A stretch of DNA of 64,000 bases. Origin: Thioalkalivibrio denitrificans. Lineage in GTDB: Bacteria > Pseudomonadota > Gammaproteobacteria > Ectothiorhodospirales > Ectothiorhodospiraceae. Below the pieces are notes generated by a model that saw only the letters and a list, made by a program, of their open reading frames with translations, did no database searches and was not told where the DNA came from. The stretch lies in the NCBI RefSeq assembly GCF_002000365.1, contig NZ_MVBK01000059.1, positions 1 to 64,000 of the forward strand. The letters are read 5' to 3'. The stretch's first letter is position 1; every line of letters begins with the position of its first letter. A program made the translations under genes and the position numbers. Shown in pieces: positions 26,958 to 34,735 of the stretch.

Positions 26958-27125
26958 TCACATCATCCGGTGTTCGCGGAAGTGGCGCCGCTCGGTGTGC
27001 TCGCTTTTCTTGCCGGGGTTGAACTCGGCCACGGGGCGGTGATAGCCCATTACGCGGGTCCAGACCTCGCAGCGCTGGCGTTCTTCGTCACGCAGTTCGG
27101 GGTGTTGCACGTTCACTTGCTGCAT
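26958..27125 (-). CDS. Separate glycyl-radical domain of class III ribonucleotide reductase
   Basis: Only 55 residues. The core, RCEVWTRVMGYHRPVAEF followed by NPGKKSEHTERRHFRE, is the C-terminal glycyl-radical domain normally fused to NrdD (consensus RVxGYxxPV...N.GK..E...R), with the radical Gly in RVMGY. The large NrdD encoded just upstream ends without this domain. The gene has its own ATG at 27125 with AGAGGAGA seven to eight bases upstream, and starts 17 bases after the nrdD stop, so it is a real cistron rather than a frameshift tail. It should associate with NrdD to rebuild the active site and be activated by NrdG. Confidence 0.88.
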   Translation of the reverse strand: MQQVNVQHPELRDEERQRCEVWTRVMGYHRPVAEFNPGKKSEHTERRHFREHRMM

Positions 27126-27142
27126 CACGCTTGTCTCCTCTT

Positions 27143-29203
27143 TCAGTTGAGATGTGCGCTCTCGGCGCTTTCGGCTCGCTTGCGTTCCAGGATCTCCGCG
27201 TCGCATTTCGGGCAGAACGCGTGTTCCCCGGAGAGATACCCGTGGGTCGGGCAGATGGAAAAGGTGGGCGTCACCGTGATGTAGGGCAGGCGGAAGCGCG
27301 TGAGCGCGCGCCGCACCAGCGCCTTGCAGGCCTCGACGCTCGAGATCTGCTCGCTCATGTAGAGATGCAGCACCGTACCGCCCGTGTAGCGGGTCTGCAG
27401 GTCGTCCTGCATCTCCAGGGCCTCGAAGGGATCCTCGGTGTAGCCCACCGGGAGCTGGCTGGAGTTGGTGTAGTAGGGTGCATCATCGCCGCCCGCATGG
27501 AGGATGTCCGGGAAGCGGCGCTTGTCCTCCTTGGCGAAACGGTAGGTGGTGCCCTCGGCGGGCGTGGCCTCCAGGTTGTACATGTGGCCCGTCTCTTCCT
27601 GGAACTCGGTGAGTCGGGCACGCACGTGATCCAGCAGTTCCACGGCGAAGGCATGACCCCACTCGGTGGTGATGTCGTGCTCGTCGTTGGTGAAGTTGCG
27701 GATCATCTCGTTGATGCCGTTCACACCCAGCGTGGAGAAATGGTTGCGCAGGGTGCCGAGATAGCGCCTGGTATACGGGAACAGGCCCGCATCCATGTGG
27801 TGCTGGATCACCTTGCGCTTGATCTCCAGGCTGTTGCGCCCCAGCTCCAGCAGGGCGTCCAGGCGCCTGAACAGCCCTTCGCGGTCGCCGCGGAACTGAT
27901 AACCCAGGCGCGCGCAGTTGACGGTGACCACCCCCAGCGAGCCGGTCTGCTCCGCGGAACCGAACAGCCCGTTGCCGCGCTTGAGCAGTTCGCGCAGATC
28001 CAGCTGCAGGCGGCAGCACATGGAGCGGATCATGTTGGGCTTGAGTTCCGAGTTGAGGAAGTTCTGAAAGTAGGGCAGGCCGTAGCGGGCCGTCATGTGG
28101 AACAGCCGGTCGGCGTTCTCCGATTCCCAGGGGAAGTCGGGGGTGATGTTGTAGGTGGGGATGGGGAAGGTGAACACCCGGCCCCGGGCGTCGCCCGCGG
28201 TCATCACCTCGATGTAGGCCCGGTTGATCATGTCCATCTCGGCCTGCAGGTCGCCGTAGGTGAACGGCATCTCCTCGCCGCCGATGATCGGCACTTGTTC
28301 GCGCAGGTCCTCGGGGCACACCCAGTCGAACGTGACGTTGGTGAACGGTGTCTGGCTGCCCCAGCGCGAGGGGACGTTCAGGTTGTATATGAACTCCTGG
28401 ATGCACTGCTTGACCTGCTCGAAGGGCAGGTTGTCCTTGCGTACGAAAGGCGCCAGATAGGTATCGAAGGAGCTGAAGGCCTGGGCTCCCGCCCACTCGT
28501 TCTGCAGGGTGCCGAGGAAGTTGACCATCTGGCCCACGGCGCTGGAGAGGTGCTTCGGCGGCCCCGCCTCGATCTTGCCGGGGATGCCGTTGAAGCCCTC
28601 GTTGAGCAGGGTGCGCAGCGACCAGCCGGCGCAGTAGCCCGCCAGCATGTCCAGATCGTGGACGTGGATGTCGCCGTCACGGTGGGCCGCGCCGATCTCG
28701 GCCGGGTAGACATGGCTCAGCCAGTAGTTGGCGATCACCTTGCCGGAGACGTTGAGGATCAGGCCGCCCAGGGAATACCCCTGATTGGCGTTGGCATTCA
28801 CGCGCCAGTCCTGGCGATGCAGGTACTCGTTGACGGAGCTGGCCACGTCCACCAGGGTGCGCCGGTCCTGGCGAAGCTGCTTGTGCTGCTCCCGATAGAC
28901 GATGTAGGCACGGGCGGTCTGGAAGTGATCGGCGCTGATGAGCACCTGCTCGACGATGTCCTGGATCTGCTCGATGCTGGGCGCCCCGCCCTGGAAGCGG
29001 TGGGCGAGCACCTTGATCACCTGGTTGGCCAGGCGCCGGGCCTGGTCCGCGTCGAACTCGCCGGTGGCAGCCCCCGCGCGGCGGATGGCGGAGACGATCT
29101 TTTCTCCATCGAAGGCGGCCTGGCGGCCGTCACGCTTGAGGACCCGGCCGGGCAGGTGAACGGGGGCGGCCGCCCCCGATGCATGGGCAGTACTGGGCGT
29201 CAT
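27143..29203 (-). CDS. nrdD: Anaerobic ribonucleoside-triphosphate reductase, catalytic chain lacking glycyl domain
   Basis: 686 residues. An ATP-cone allosteric domain (about 15-110, VLKRDGRQAAFDGEKIVSAI) is followed by the ten-stranded barrel with RDGDIHVHDLDM, the probable thiyl-radical cysteine region MIRSMCCRLQLD, and GVNGINEMI. The C-terminal zinc site is CPTHGYLSGEHAFCPKC (about 655-671). The protein stops 18 residues later, without the RVxGY glycyl-radical segment, which is supplied by the next gene. It reduces ribonucleoside triphosphates without oxygen. An FNR-type box lies about 115 bases upstream. Confidence 0.95.
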   Translation of the reverse strand: MTPSTAHASGAAAPVHLPGRVLKRDGRQAAFDGEKIVSAIRRAGAATGEFDADQARRLANQVIKVLAHRFQGGAPSIEQIQDIVEQVLISADHFQTARAYIVYREQHKQLRQDRRTLVDVASSVNEYLHRQDWRVNANANQGYSLGGLILNVSGKVIANYWLSHVYPAEIGAAHRDGDIHVHDLDMLAGYCAGWSLRTLLNEGFNGIPGKIEAGPPKHLSSAVGQMVNFLGTLQNEWAGAQAFSSFDTYLAPFVRKDNLPFEQVKQCIQEFIYNLNVPSRWGSQTPFTNVTFDWVCPEDLREQVPIIGGEEMPFTYGDLQAEMDMINRAYIEVMTAGDARGRVFTFPIPTYNITPDFPWESENADRLFHMTARYGLPYFQNFLNSELKPNMIRSMCCRLQLDLRELLKRGNGLFGSAEQTGSLGVVTVNCARLGYQFRGDREGLFRRLDALLELGRNSLEIKRKVIQHHMDAGLFPYTRRYLGTLRNHFSTLGVNGINEMIRNFTNDEHDITTEWGHAFAVELLDHVRARLTEFQEETGHMYNLEATPAEGTTYRFAKEDKRRFPDILHAGGDDAPYYTNSSQLPVGYTEDPFEALEMQDDLQTRYTGGTVLHLYMSEQISSVEACKALVRRALTRFRLPYITVTPTFSICPTHGYLSGEHAFCPKCDAEILERKRAESAESAHLN

Positions 29204-29267
29204 TCGTGTCTCTCCCTTGGCTGGTGCGGCCGGGCATTATGTGGCGCCGACCGTCATCGGAAGAGAC

Positions 29268-29328
29268 TATATAGTGGGGTCTGGAGGCCCGTGTACCCCA
29301 ATATCTTGGGTTCATTGACCTGGGTCAA
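29268..29328 (-). promoter_or_regulatory. FNR/Dnr-type promoter of nrdD
   Basis: A perfect TTGAC-CTGG-GTCAA palindrome (29315-29328) matches the FNR/Anr/Dnr family pattern TTGAT-N4-ATCAA with C for T at the fifth position of both halves. An AT-rich TATATA (29268-29273) in this GC-rich DNA could be the -10 element; it would place the box near -61 of a start around 29261, a class I geometry. The gene starts at 29203. Confidence 0.65.
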
Positions 29329-29334
29329 CAGTAT

Positions 29335-29868
29335 CACCACGAAGCTCACGAAGGACACGAAGAAAAGATCGTTCTCTCGCGAAGACGCAAAGCCCGCCAA
29401 GAAAAGCGTTTGATCATAGGGCGCCCCGTGGGCGCCGCCGGGCCTCGGTCAGGGCCCGAGAGGCGGGCATGGCCCGCCCTATGAATCTGTTTTCTTGGCG
29501 GGCTTCGCGGCTTCGCGAGAGAAACGTCTTTCGTCAGAGAATGCGGCCAAGGGAGATTCCGGCAGCAAAATCGATAAAGGGTACGGAAGCAACCTGACCA
29601 GCTTTCCTTCGTGCCCTTCGTGTGCTTCGTGGTAAGGCGTTTTTCAAACCACCAGAACCAACCGCAGCCACAGGGCCTCGGTCGGGGCCCGAGAGGCGGG
29701 CACGGCCCGCCCTATGAATCTGTTTCCTTGGCGGGCTTTGCGACTTCGCGAGAGAAACGTCTGTCGTCAGAGAATGCCGCCAAGGGAGATTCCGGCAGCG
29801 AGATCGACAAGGGTACGGAAGCAAACCGATCAGTTTTTCTTCGTGTTCTTCGTGCGCTTCGTGGTTAC
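29335..29868. repeat. Cluster of 'cttcgtgg'/'cttggcggg' dispersed repeats
   Basis: Blocks in one orientation at 29335-29410 and in the opposite one at 29490-29526, 29604-29636, 29723-29760 and 29838-29868; the last two sets are a near-copy of the preceding two. The 670-base gap between nrdD and the radical SAM gene holds only these blocks and the nrdD promoter. Confidence 0.85.
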
Positions 29869-29874
29869 CTGAAC

Positions 29875-30489
29875 TCAACCCACCTCATCCAGGACACGGC
29901 GGCGGAAGTTGACGCCCAGGTCCCGGGCGATGGCCTCGCAAGCCTGGATATCCAGACCAGGCAGACCTTCGATGGCGGTGATGGTGACGTCCGGCACATG
30001 GCGCCGCGCGTGGCGCACGAAATCCAGCACCGCTCCCCAGGCGCCGGCGTGTTGAGGTCGGCAGTGGACATCGTAGACGGCCGGATCCTGCCCGTTCAGG
30101 GAGACGGACAGAGCGTCGATCAGGCCCGCGAAGCGGGGTGTCACGTCCTGTCCGTGCACCAGGTTCGCCAGCCCGTCGGTGTTGATGCGCACCCGCCGCG
30201 CACCCGCCGTACGCACAGCGGCAGCCACCTGGAGAATCTCGTCCAGGCGCAATGTGGGTTCCCCCAGGCCGCAGAACACCACCTCGTCCCATGCGCCCGC
30301 ATCCCCGGCGGCAGCGATCATCTCCTCCACGTCCGGTTCGTCGCGCATGCGCAGGCCGTGGCCCTTCACCTCCCAGACCTTGTTGAACTTCGGGCAGAAG
30401 GCACAGCGCAGCGTGCACCGGTTGGTGACGTTGATGTAGCGCTGGTTGCGGATGGTGTAGCCCACCGCCGGGGTTTGGGTATCCTGCAT
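29875..30489 (-). CDS. Radical SAM protein, TatD-associated family
   Basis: 204 residues. The radical SAM motif is NVTNRCTLRCAFCPKFN (CxxxCxxC, about 25-32) with VVFCGLGEPTLRL and RVRINTDGLANL further on. The short length and the pattern match the family often linked or fused to TatD-type nucleases (TIGR04038-like). No tatD gene is adjacent here. Substrate unknown. It is bracketed on both sides by the dispersed repeats. Confidence 0.82.
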   Translation of the reverse strand: MQDTQTPAVGYTIRNQRYINVTNRCTLRCAFCPKFNKVWEVKGHGLRMRDEPDVEEMIAAAGDAGAWDEVVFCGLGEPTLRLDEILQVAAAVRTAGARRVRINTDGLANLVHGQDVTPRFAGLIDALSVSLNGQDPAVYDVHCRPQHAGAWGAVLDFVRHARRHVPDVTITAIEGLPGLDIQACEAIARDLGVNFRRRVLDEVG

Positions 30490-30531
30490 GGTGTTTCTCG
30501 CCGGGGTGCCGGGAGTTGAAATGATGGATTA

Positions 30532-30773
30532 ACCACGAAGCTCACGAAGGGCACGAAGAGAAAAAAGGCGCTCTCTCGCAAAGACGCGAAGCCCGCCAAG
30601 AAAACCTGAATAATCGGATCAATTCGGCGGAATGAGCCTGCCGACATGACCTCGTTCTACATCTGGCCTCACAAATGGGCGCCCCATATTCAAAGCTCTT
30701 CTTCGCGGGCTTCGCGTCTTTGCGAGAGATGATTTCCTTTTCTTCGTGTCCTTCGTGAGCTTCGTGGTTAATC
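30532..30773. repeat. Inverted pair of 'cttcgtgg' dispersed repeats
   Basis: Blocks ccacgaagctcacgaagg... with tctctcgcaaagacgcg... (30532-30605) face their reverse-complement blocks (about 30700-30773), so the pair could fold into a long imperfect hairpin. No gene lies between the radical SAM gene and mog. Confidence 0.85.
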
Positions 30774-30876
30774 AGAAAACATTATCCGCCCGTCGAGACG
30801 GATCGCCTTGCGTCAGGTCAAGCAACGGCCGGTGCGTCGGGGTATCCTGCCGGTCGAGCCCTCTGGAGATGCATCC

Positions 30877-31437
30877 ATGCGCCCCTCGTTACCCGCACGA
30901 ATTGGAATTCTTACGGTCTCGGACCGCGCCAGTCGCGGGGAATACGAGGACCGGGGCGGTCCGGCGATCCGGGAATGGCTGGACAAGGCGCTGGCCGGTT
31001 CGTGGACGCCCGTGGCGCGCATCGTGCCCGACGAGGCGGATCTGGTGGCCGGCGCGTTGCGCGACCTTTCCGATGAGGAAGGCTGCTGCCTGGTGGTGAC
31101 GACGGGCGGGACCGGGCCGGCCCCGCGCGATGTGACGCCCGAGGCTACCGAGCAGGTATGCGACAAGCTCATGCCCGGGTTCGGGGAGCTGATGCGGACC
31201 GTGTCCCTGCGCCACGTGCCCACCGCCATCCTCTCGCGCCAGACGGCGGGTATCCGCGGCCGTTGCCTGATCATCAATCTGCCCGGCAAGCCCTCGGCCA
31301 TCGCCGAGTGCCTGGAGGCAGTGTTCCCCGCTGTGCCCTACTGCATCGACCTGATCGAGGGGCCTTACCTTGAGACGCGGGAGAACTTCATCCAGGCGTT
31401 CCGGCCGGCCCACGCCAGGCGTTCGGGAAATGAATGA
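30877..31437 (+). CDS. mog: Molybdopterin adenylyltransferase
   Basis: 186 residues of the MogA family, which adenylates molybdopterin before molybdenum insertion. Recognised by RIGILTVSDRASRGEYEDRGGPAI at the N-terminus, VVTTGGTGPAPRDVTPEAT (about 73-91) and the C-terminal LPGKPSAIAECLEAVFPAVPYCIDLI. The ATG at 30877 has GGAG seven bases upstream. It stands alone, but the pathway would supply molybdenum cofactor to, for example, a nitrate reductase of the denitrification chain. Confidence 0.95.
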   Translation: MRPSLPARIGILTVSDRASRGEYEDRGGPAIREWLDKALAGSWTPVARIVPDEADLVAGALRDLSDEEGCCLVVTTGGTGPAPRDVTPEATEQVCDKLMPGFGELMRTVSLRHVPTAILSRQTAGIRGRCLIINLPGKPSAIAECLEAVFPAVPYCIDLIEGPYLETRENFIQAFRPAHARRSGNE

Positions 31438-31447
31438 AATGCCTTTT

Positions 31448-31589
31448 GCCACAGAGGTCACAGAGGTCACGAAATGAAGAACAAGAAGCAGAACCAGTAC
31501 CGTGATCGAGCATCCACGGGGCCTGGCGGGCGATTCGACCCTAGACCTTGGCTTTTTCACCTCTGTGGCCTCTGTGACCTCTGTGGCAG
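31448..31589. repeat. Inverted pair of 'ctctgtgg' repeats
   Basis: gccacagaggtcacagagg units (31448-31470) face cctctgtggcctctgtgacc units (31558-31589). The remaining gap between mog and the next gene (31590-31885) shows no recognisable feature. Confidence 0.8.
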
Positions 31590-31885
31590 AAAGATCCAGC
31601 GTATTCATGGCCACTGAGCCCTGCTTGACCACCATGGGTGGTGGGGTCGATCGTGGCAAATCACACAGCCTGGTGTGGCAGCTGCCCCTCCATGCGTTCG
31701 ACCCGGTGCGCTATCGATCCCAACCCGCTGTTTTCAAGGCGCTTTGCCGTGGGAAACGTTTGGCATGGTTCTCGCTTTTTCATGGCGGAACCGTCTGTGG
31801 GGATGCCTGAACAGAACCGACTGCGGATTAGAGGAGTCCATTGCAGATTAATGGTTTCCCCGAGCGACAAACCGGAACGATCTCC

Positions 31886-32365
31886 ATGCCCCGCCTCACC
31901 GCCCTGTCATTTGCCGCCCTGATCCTGCTCGTGTTGCTGGGCTGGCTGCTTCAGCCCCGTCTGGCCAGTCTGCTGGGCGATGACGGCCAACCGCTCATAT
32001 GGCTGGCGGAGGCCGGCGGTGACTGTGATCTGCACACGGGCCCCTGTCGCGTTTCCCTGGAGGACGGCGGTTGGGTGGAACTGTCCATCGAGCCGCGCCC
32101 AATCCGGATGTTGTATCCGTTCACCATGGAGGTCCGCCATGAGGGGGTCGACGCCGAGACGGTAGCGGTGGATTTCAGCGGTGTGGAGATGGAGATGGGC
32201 TTCAATCGCCCACGACTTCAACCTGTGGCGCCCGGCCTGTTCCGCGGTGACGGGTTATTGCCCATGTGCGTGCTGGACCGCATGACGTGGCGGGTGCAGG
32301 TGCTGATGGACGGTGAGGCGGGCCGCGGTGTGGCGGTCTATCACTTCGAGACGACACGGAATTAA
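31886..32365 (+). CDS. Membrane-anchored protein of unknown function beside SCO1
   Basis: 159 residues with one N-terminal hydrophobic helix (about 5-23, ALSFAALILLVLLGWLLQP) and a mainly beta, probably periplasmic, remainder. Two cysteines lie close together in GGDCDLHTGPCRV (about 47-54) and one more in LLPMCVL. The C-terminal pattern TWRVQVLMDGEAGRGVAVYHF is reminiscent of FixH-like proteins, but this is not enough to assign a family. Position before SCO1 and PCuAC suggests a part in copper or oxidase assembly. Its TAA stop lies within the left TTAA end of a MITE-like element. Confidence 0.7.
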   Translation: MPRLTALSFAALILLVLLGWLLQPRLASLLGDDGQPLIWLAEAGGDCDLHTGPCRVSLEDGGWVELSIEPRPIRMLYPFTMEVRHEGVDAETVAVDFSGVEMEMGFNRPRLQPVAPGLFRGDGLLPMCVLDRMTWRVQVLMDGEAGRGVAVYHFETTRN

Positions 32366-32529
32366 CCCGAATGTCTCATGAATTGCGCACGCCCTCGCTT
32401 GTCTCTTGTCCGCACAGCGGATTTTCCTCAGTCGGCCGTATAGCCCGATACGGCGCTTCCTCGGACGATCCCCTGTGCGGCCAATATCCTGCGCGATCAT
32501 CGCGCGAATCCATGAAACATTCGGGTTAA
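32362..32529. mobile_element. 168-base MITE-like palindromic element flanked by TTAA
   Basis: The ends TTAACCCGAATGT (32362-32374) and ACATTCGGGTTAA (32517-32529) are perfect inverted repeats, and the similarity continues inward (ctcatgaattgcgc against gcgcgaatccatga). Inside, CCGCACAG pairs with CTGTGCGG and CCGTAT with ATACGG about the centre, so the entire element can fold as one imperfect hairpin. TTAA at both ends may be the duplicated target. There is no coding capacity. It lies exactly between the upstream stop codon and the SCO1 start. Confidence 0.75.
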
Positions 32530-32533
32530 GATC

Positions 32534-33148
32534 ATGCTGGAACGCGGTTTGTGGATACTGGTGGCGGCCCTGCTGGTGGCGGTGGTGTGGGTGGCGTTCT
32601 TCCTGCCCGAGGGGGAGGAGGCTGCTCATCCGGGACACCGGGCGTTGCCGCTCGCGGCCGAGCCGGTGGGCGGCGATTTCCGCCTCTCACGGGAGGGAGA
32701 GTCCTTCGACCTGGCCAAACATCGCGGCAAGGTGGTGCTGCTCTACTTCGGCTACACCCACTGCCCCGACGTGTGCCCCAGTTCGCTGGTGATGATGCGC
32801 CATGCCCTTGAGCGCATGGAGCCCGATCAGCTCGAGCAGGTGCGGGGTGTCTTCGTCAGTGTCGACCCCGAGCGCGACGACCCCGCGCGCCTGCAGGAGT
32901 ACGCCCGTTTCTTCCACCCGCGCATCATGGGCGTGAGCGGCACCCACGATCAGCTTGAGCAGGCGGGACGCCTGTACGGCTCCGCCTGGCAGCGCACCGA
33001 GACCGATTCCGCCATGGGCTACGCGGTCGACCACAGCTCCAACACCTACGTGATCGACCGGGACGGCCGGCTCGTGGAGATCCTCCCCCATGGCGCGGAT
33101 GCCGACCAGATTCTTGCCACCATTCTTCCCTTGCTGACCGAGGACTAG
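32534..33148 (+). CDS. SCO1/SenC copper-delivery protein
   Basis: 204 residues: an N-terminal membrane anchor (about 5-24) and a periplasmic thioredoxin fold. Copper ligands are the CxxxC of YTHCPDVCPSS (about 78-82) and the His of YAVDHSSNTYVID (about 164). SCO proteins load the CuA centre of cytochrome oxidase and, in denitrifiers, may do so for nitrous-oxide reductase, whose CuA is encoded 5 kb away. The ATG follows the MITE-like element by four bases, so the 5' leader is formed by that element. Followed after four bases by PCuAC. Confidence 0.92.
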   Translation: MLERGLWILVAALLVAVVWVAFFLPEGEEAAHPGHRALPLAAEPVGGDFRLSREGESFDLAKHRGKVVLLYFGYTHCPDVCPSSLVMMRHALERMEPDQLEQVRGVFVSVDPERDDPARLQEYARFFHPRIMGVSGTHDQLEQAGRLYGSAWQRTETDSAMGYAVDHSSNTYVIDRDGRLVEILPHGADADQILATILPLLTED

Positions 33149-33152
33149 ATCG

Positions 33153-33653
33153 ATGATGCCAACCTTGATGCGCACCCTCCTGCCCGCGGCACTCATGCTT
33201 TTCATGGGAGCGGCCTGGGCTGGCAGCCACGGCCACGACGCGGGTGCCTCCCACCCGGTCAAGGTGCACATGCCCTTCGTGCGCCTCATGCCGCCCGGAC
33301 AGCCCAACACCGCCGCCTTCATGACCCTGGAAAACACGGCTGGGCAGGATCTGGCGGTGGTGTCCGCCGAGAGCGGCGTCTCCCGGGTGGTGGAACTGCA
33401 CACCCACACCATGCACGAGGGCGTGATGCGCATGCGCCAGATCGAGCGCATCGAGGTCCCGGCAGGGGGGCGTACGGAACTCAAGCCCGGCGGCCTGCAC
33501 GTGATGCTCATCGGCCTGCACGAGCCGCTGCAGGAAGGGCAGGTGGTGGAAGTGACCCTGGTCTACGACGATGGCTCGCGCCAGCTGGTCAGGGCCCCGG
33601 TGCGTGATCCGGGCGACATGATGCGGGGCGGCGGCCATGGCATGAACCATTAG
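33153..33653 (+). CDS. PCuAC periplasmic copper chaperone
   Basis: 166 residues with a signal peptide (LLPAALMLFMGAAWA). The copper-binding pattern is present: ELHTHTMHEGVMRM (about 88-101) followed by LKPGGLHVMLIGL (about 111-123), i.e. the H(M)-x10-M-x21-H-x-M arrangement. A His/Met-rich C-terminus (MMRGGGHGMNH) adds possible Cu(I) ligands. PCuAC hands Cu(I) to SCO1 or directly to CuA sites; here it is co-transcribed with SCO1. Confidence 0.93.
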   Translation: MMPTLMRTLLPAALMLFMGAAWAGSHGHDAGASHPVKVHMPFVRLMPPGQPNTAAFMTLENTAGQDLAVVSAESGVSRVVELHTHTMHEGVMRMRQIERIEVPAGGRTELKPGGLHVMLIGLHEPLQEGQVVEVTLVYDDGSRQLVRAPVRDPGDMMRGGGHGMNH

Positions 33654-33682
33654 CGGCCCGTTTCAGCGCCCGCCAAAGGCTT

Positions 33683-34168
33683 TTCACCACGAAGCGCACG
33701 AAGAAAAGATTGTTCTCTCGCAAAGACGCAAAGCCCGCCAAGAAAACAGATTCATAGGGCGGGCCGTGCCCGCCACACTGGCCTCGATCGAGTTCCGGGG
33801 GAGCCCACGGGGCGCCCTTTATTCCAGCGCTTTTCTTGGCGAGCTTTGCGTCTTCGCGAGAGAAATGTCTTTCGTCGGGGAATGCCGTCAAGGGGGATTC
33901 CGGCCATGAATCCCATATAGGGCACGAAAGCAACCTGATCCGTTTTTCTTCGTGTCCTTCGTGCGCTTCGTGGTGAACAAAGGTCTTTCGGGATCAGTCA
34001 GGTAGGTTGGGGTGAGGAACGAACCCCAACAAGTGATACCCGGTCCTGGCCAATGTTGTTGGGGTTCGCGCTGCTCACCCCAACCTACACATTCCTTGGA
34101 TTTCTTGGCGGGCTTCGCGGCTTTGCGAGAGACCGATCTCTTTCCTGGTGCGCTTCGTGGTGAACAAA
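33683..34168. repeat. Repeat cluster between PCuAC and nosL
   Basis: cttcgtgg/cttggcggg blocks occur at about 33683-33752, 33832-33868, 33945-33975 and 34098-34168. Inside them an inverted pair, taggttggggtgaggaacga (from 34001) against a tcaccccaaccta block (to 34088), forms another palindrome with ccccaacaa/ttgttgggg arms. No gene occupies this 527-base gap between two converging operons. Confidence 0.82.
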
Positions 34169-34180
34169 GGCCTATCGGGA

Positions 34181-34690
34181 TCAGCCCAGGTTCCCGCGCA
34201 GGTTGTCCCAGTTGATCTGGTCAAGGTCCATGACGCGTCCGCCATGGCGCTCGGCGAAGGCCTCGGCGTCGGCTCGCTGCGAGAACGGTGCGGGGGAATG
34301 GCCCATGGCGCCCTGCTGGTCGTGGCCTATGACGTAGACGGCCGCCTGGGCATCCATATAGGCCTCGTCGGAAGGCTCATCCCAGCCGGTGTGCGACAGG
34401 TCGTGCACGTAGAGCTTCTCGATGGCGGGTACGGATTCCGGCTGCCAGGACCACGCCAGCAGGTCCTGCACGGAACAGAATGGCAGCACCCGACCATCAC
34501 GCAGGCAGGCCTGCCCCTTGGGGCCGGGGAAACGCACCACTGTCATGCCGCACAGGGCGCACTCGTGCTCGTCGGTGAGCAGGATCGGTGAGCACGCGGT
34601 GGCTGCGGTCTCCCGGTCACCACCACAGGCCACCAGACTGAGGGTGGGCAGGGCAGCGAGCAGCGTAAGGACCTGGCGTCGTGTGGGCAT
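34181..34690 (-). CDS. nosL: NosL copper chaperone lipoprotein
   Basis: 169 residues with a lipoprotein signal (LTLLAALPTLSLVAC, Cys near residue 22). The NosL motif ECALCGMTVVRFPGPKGQA (about 43-61) carries the Cys and Met ligands that bind Cu(I), then FCSVQDLLAW. NosL supplies copper for the CuZ cluster of NosZ from the outer or inner membrane. Last gene of the nosRZDFYL operon, 45 bases after nosY. Confidence 0.95.
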   Translation of the reverse strand: MPTRRQVLTLLAALPTLSLVACGGDRETAATACSPILLTDEHECALCGMTVVRFPGPKGQACLRDGRVLPFCSVQDLLAWSWQPESVPAIEKLYVHDLSHTGWDEPSDEAYMDAQAAVYVIGHDQQGAMGHSPAPFSQRADAEAFAERHGGRVMDLDQINWDNLRGNLG

Positions 34691-34735
34691 GGCGGGGAAT
34701 CTCCTGTGCGATGGCAGACACGGACAAGGGAATGT

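Noticed and set aside
27125-27145. Frameshift or sequencing error explaining the split nrdD
   Set aside because: The catalytic chain ends cleanly after its zinc site, and the small gene has its own strong ribosome-binding site and ATG, so two cistrons are the simpler reading.
27131-29413. 760-codon open frame on the plus strand
   Set aside because: Antisense to nrdD; sequence is His/Val/Gln-rich as expected of a shadow frame and has no domain.
29335-30773. Possible CRISPR array in the repeat-rich gaps
   Set aside because: Units are not regularly spaced, face both ways, and there are no unique spacers of constant length or cas genes.
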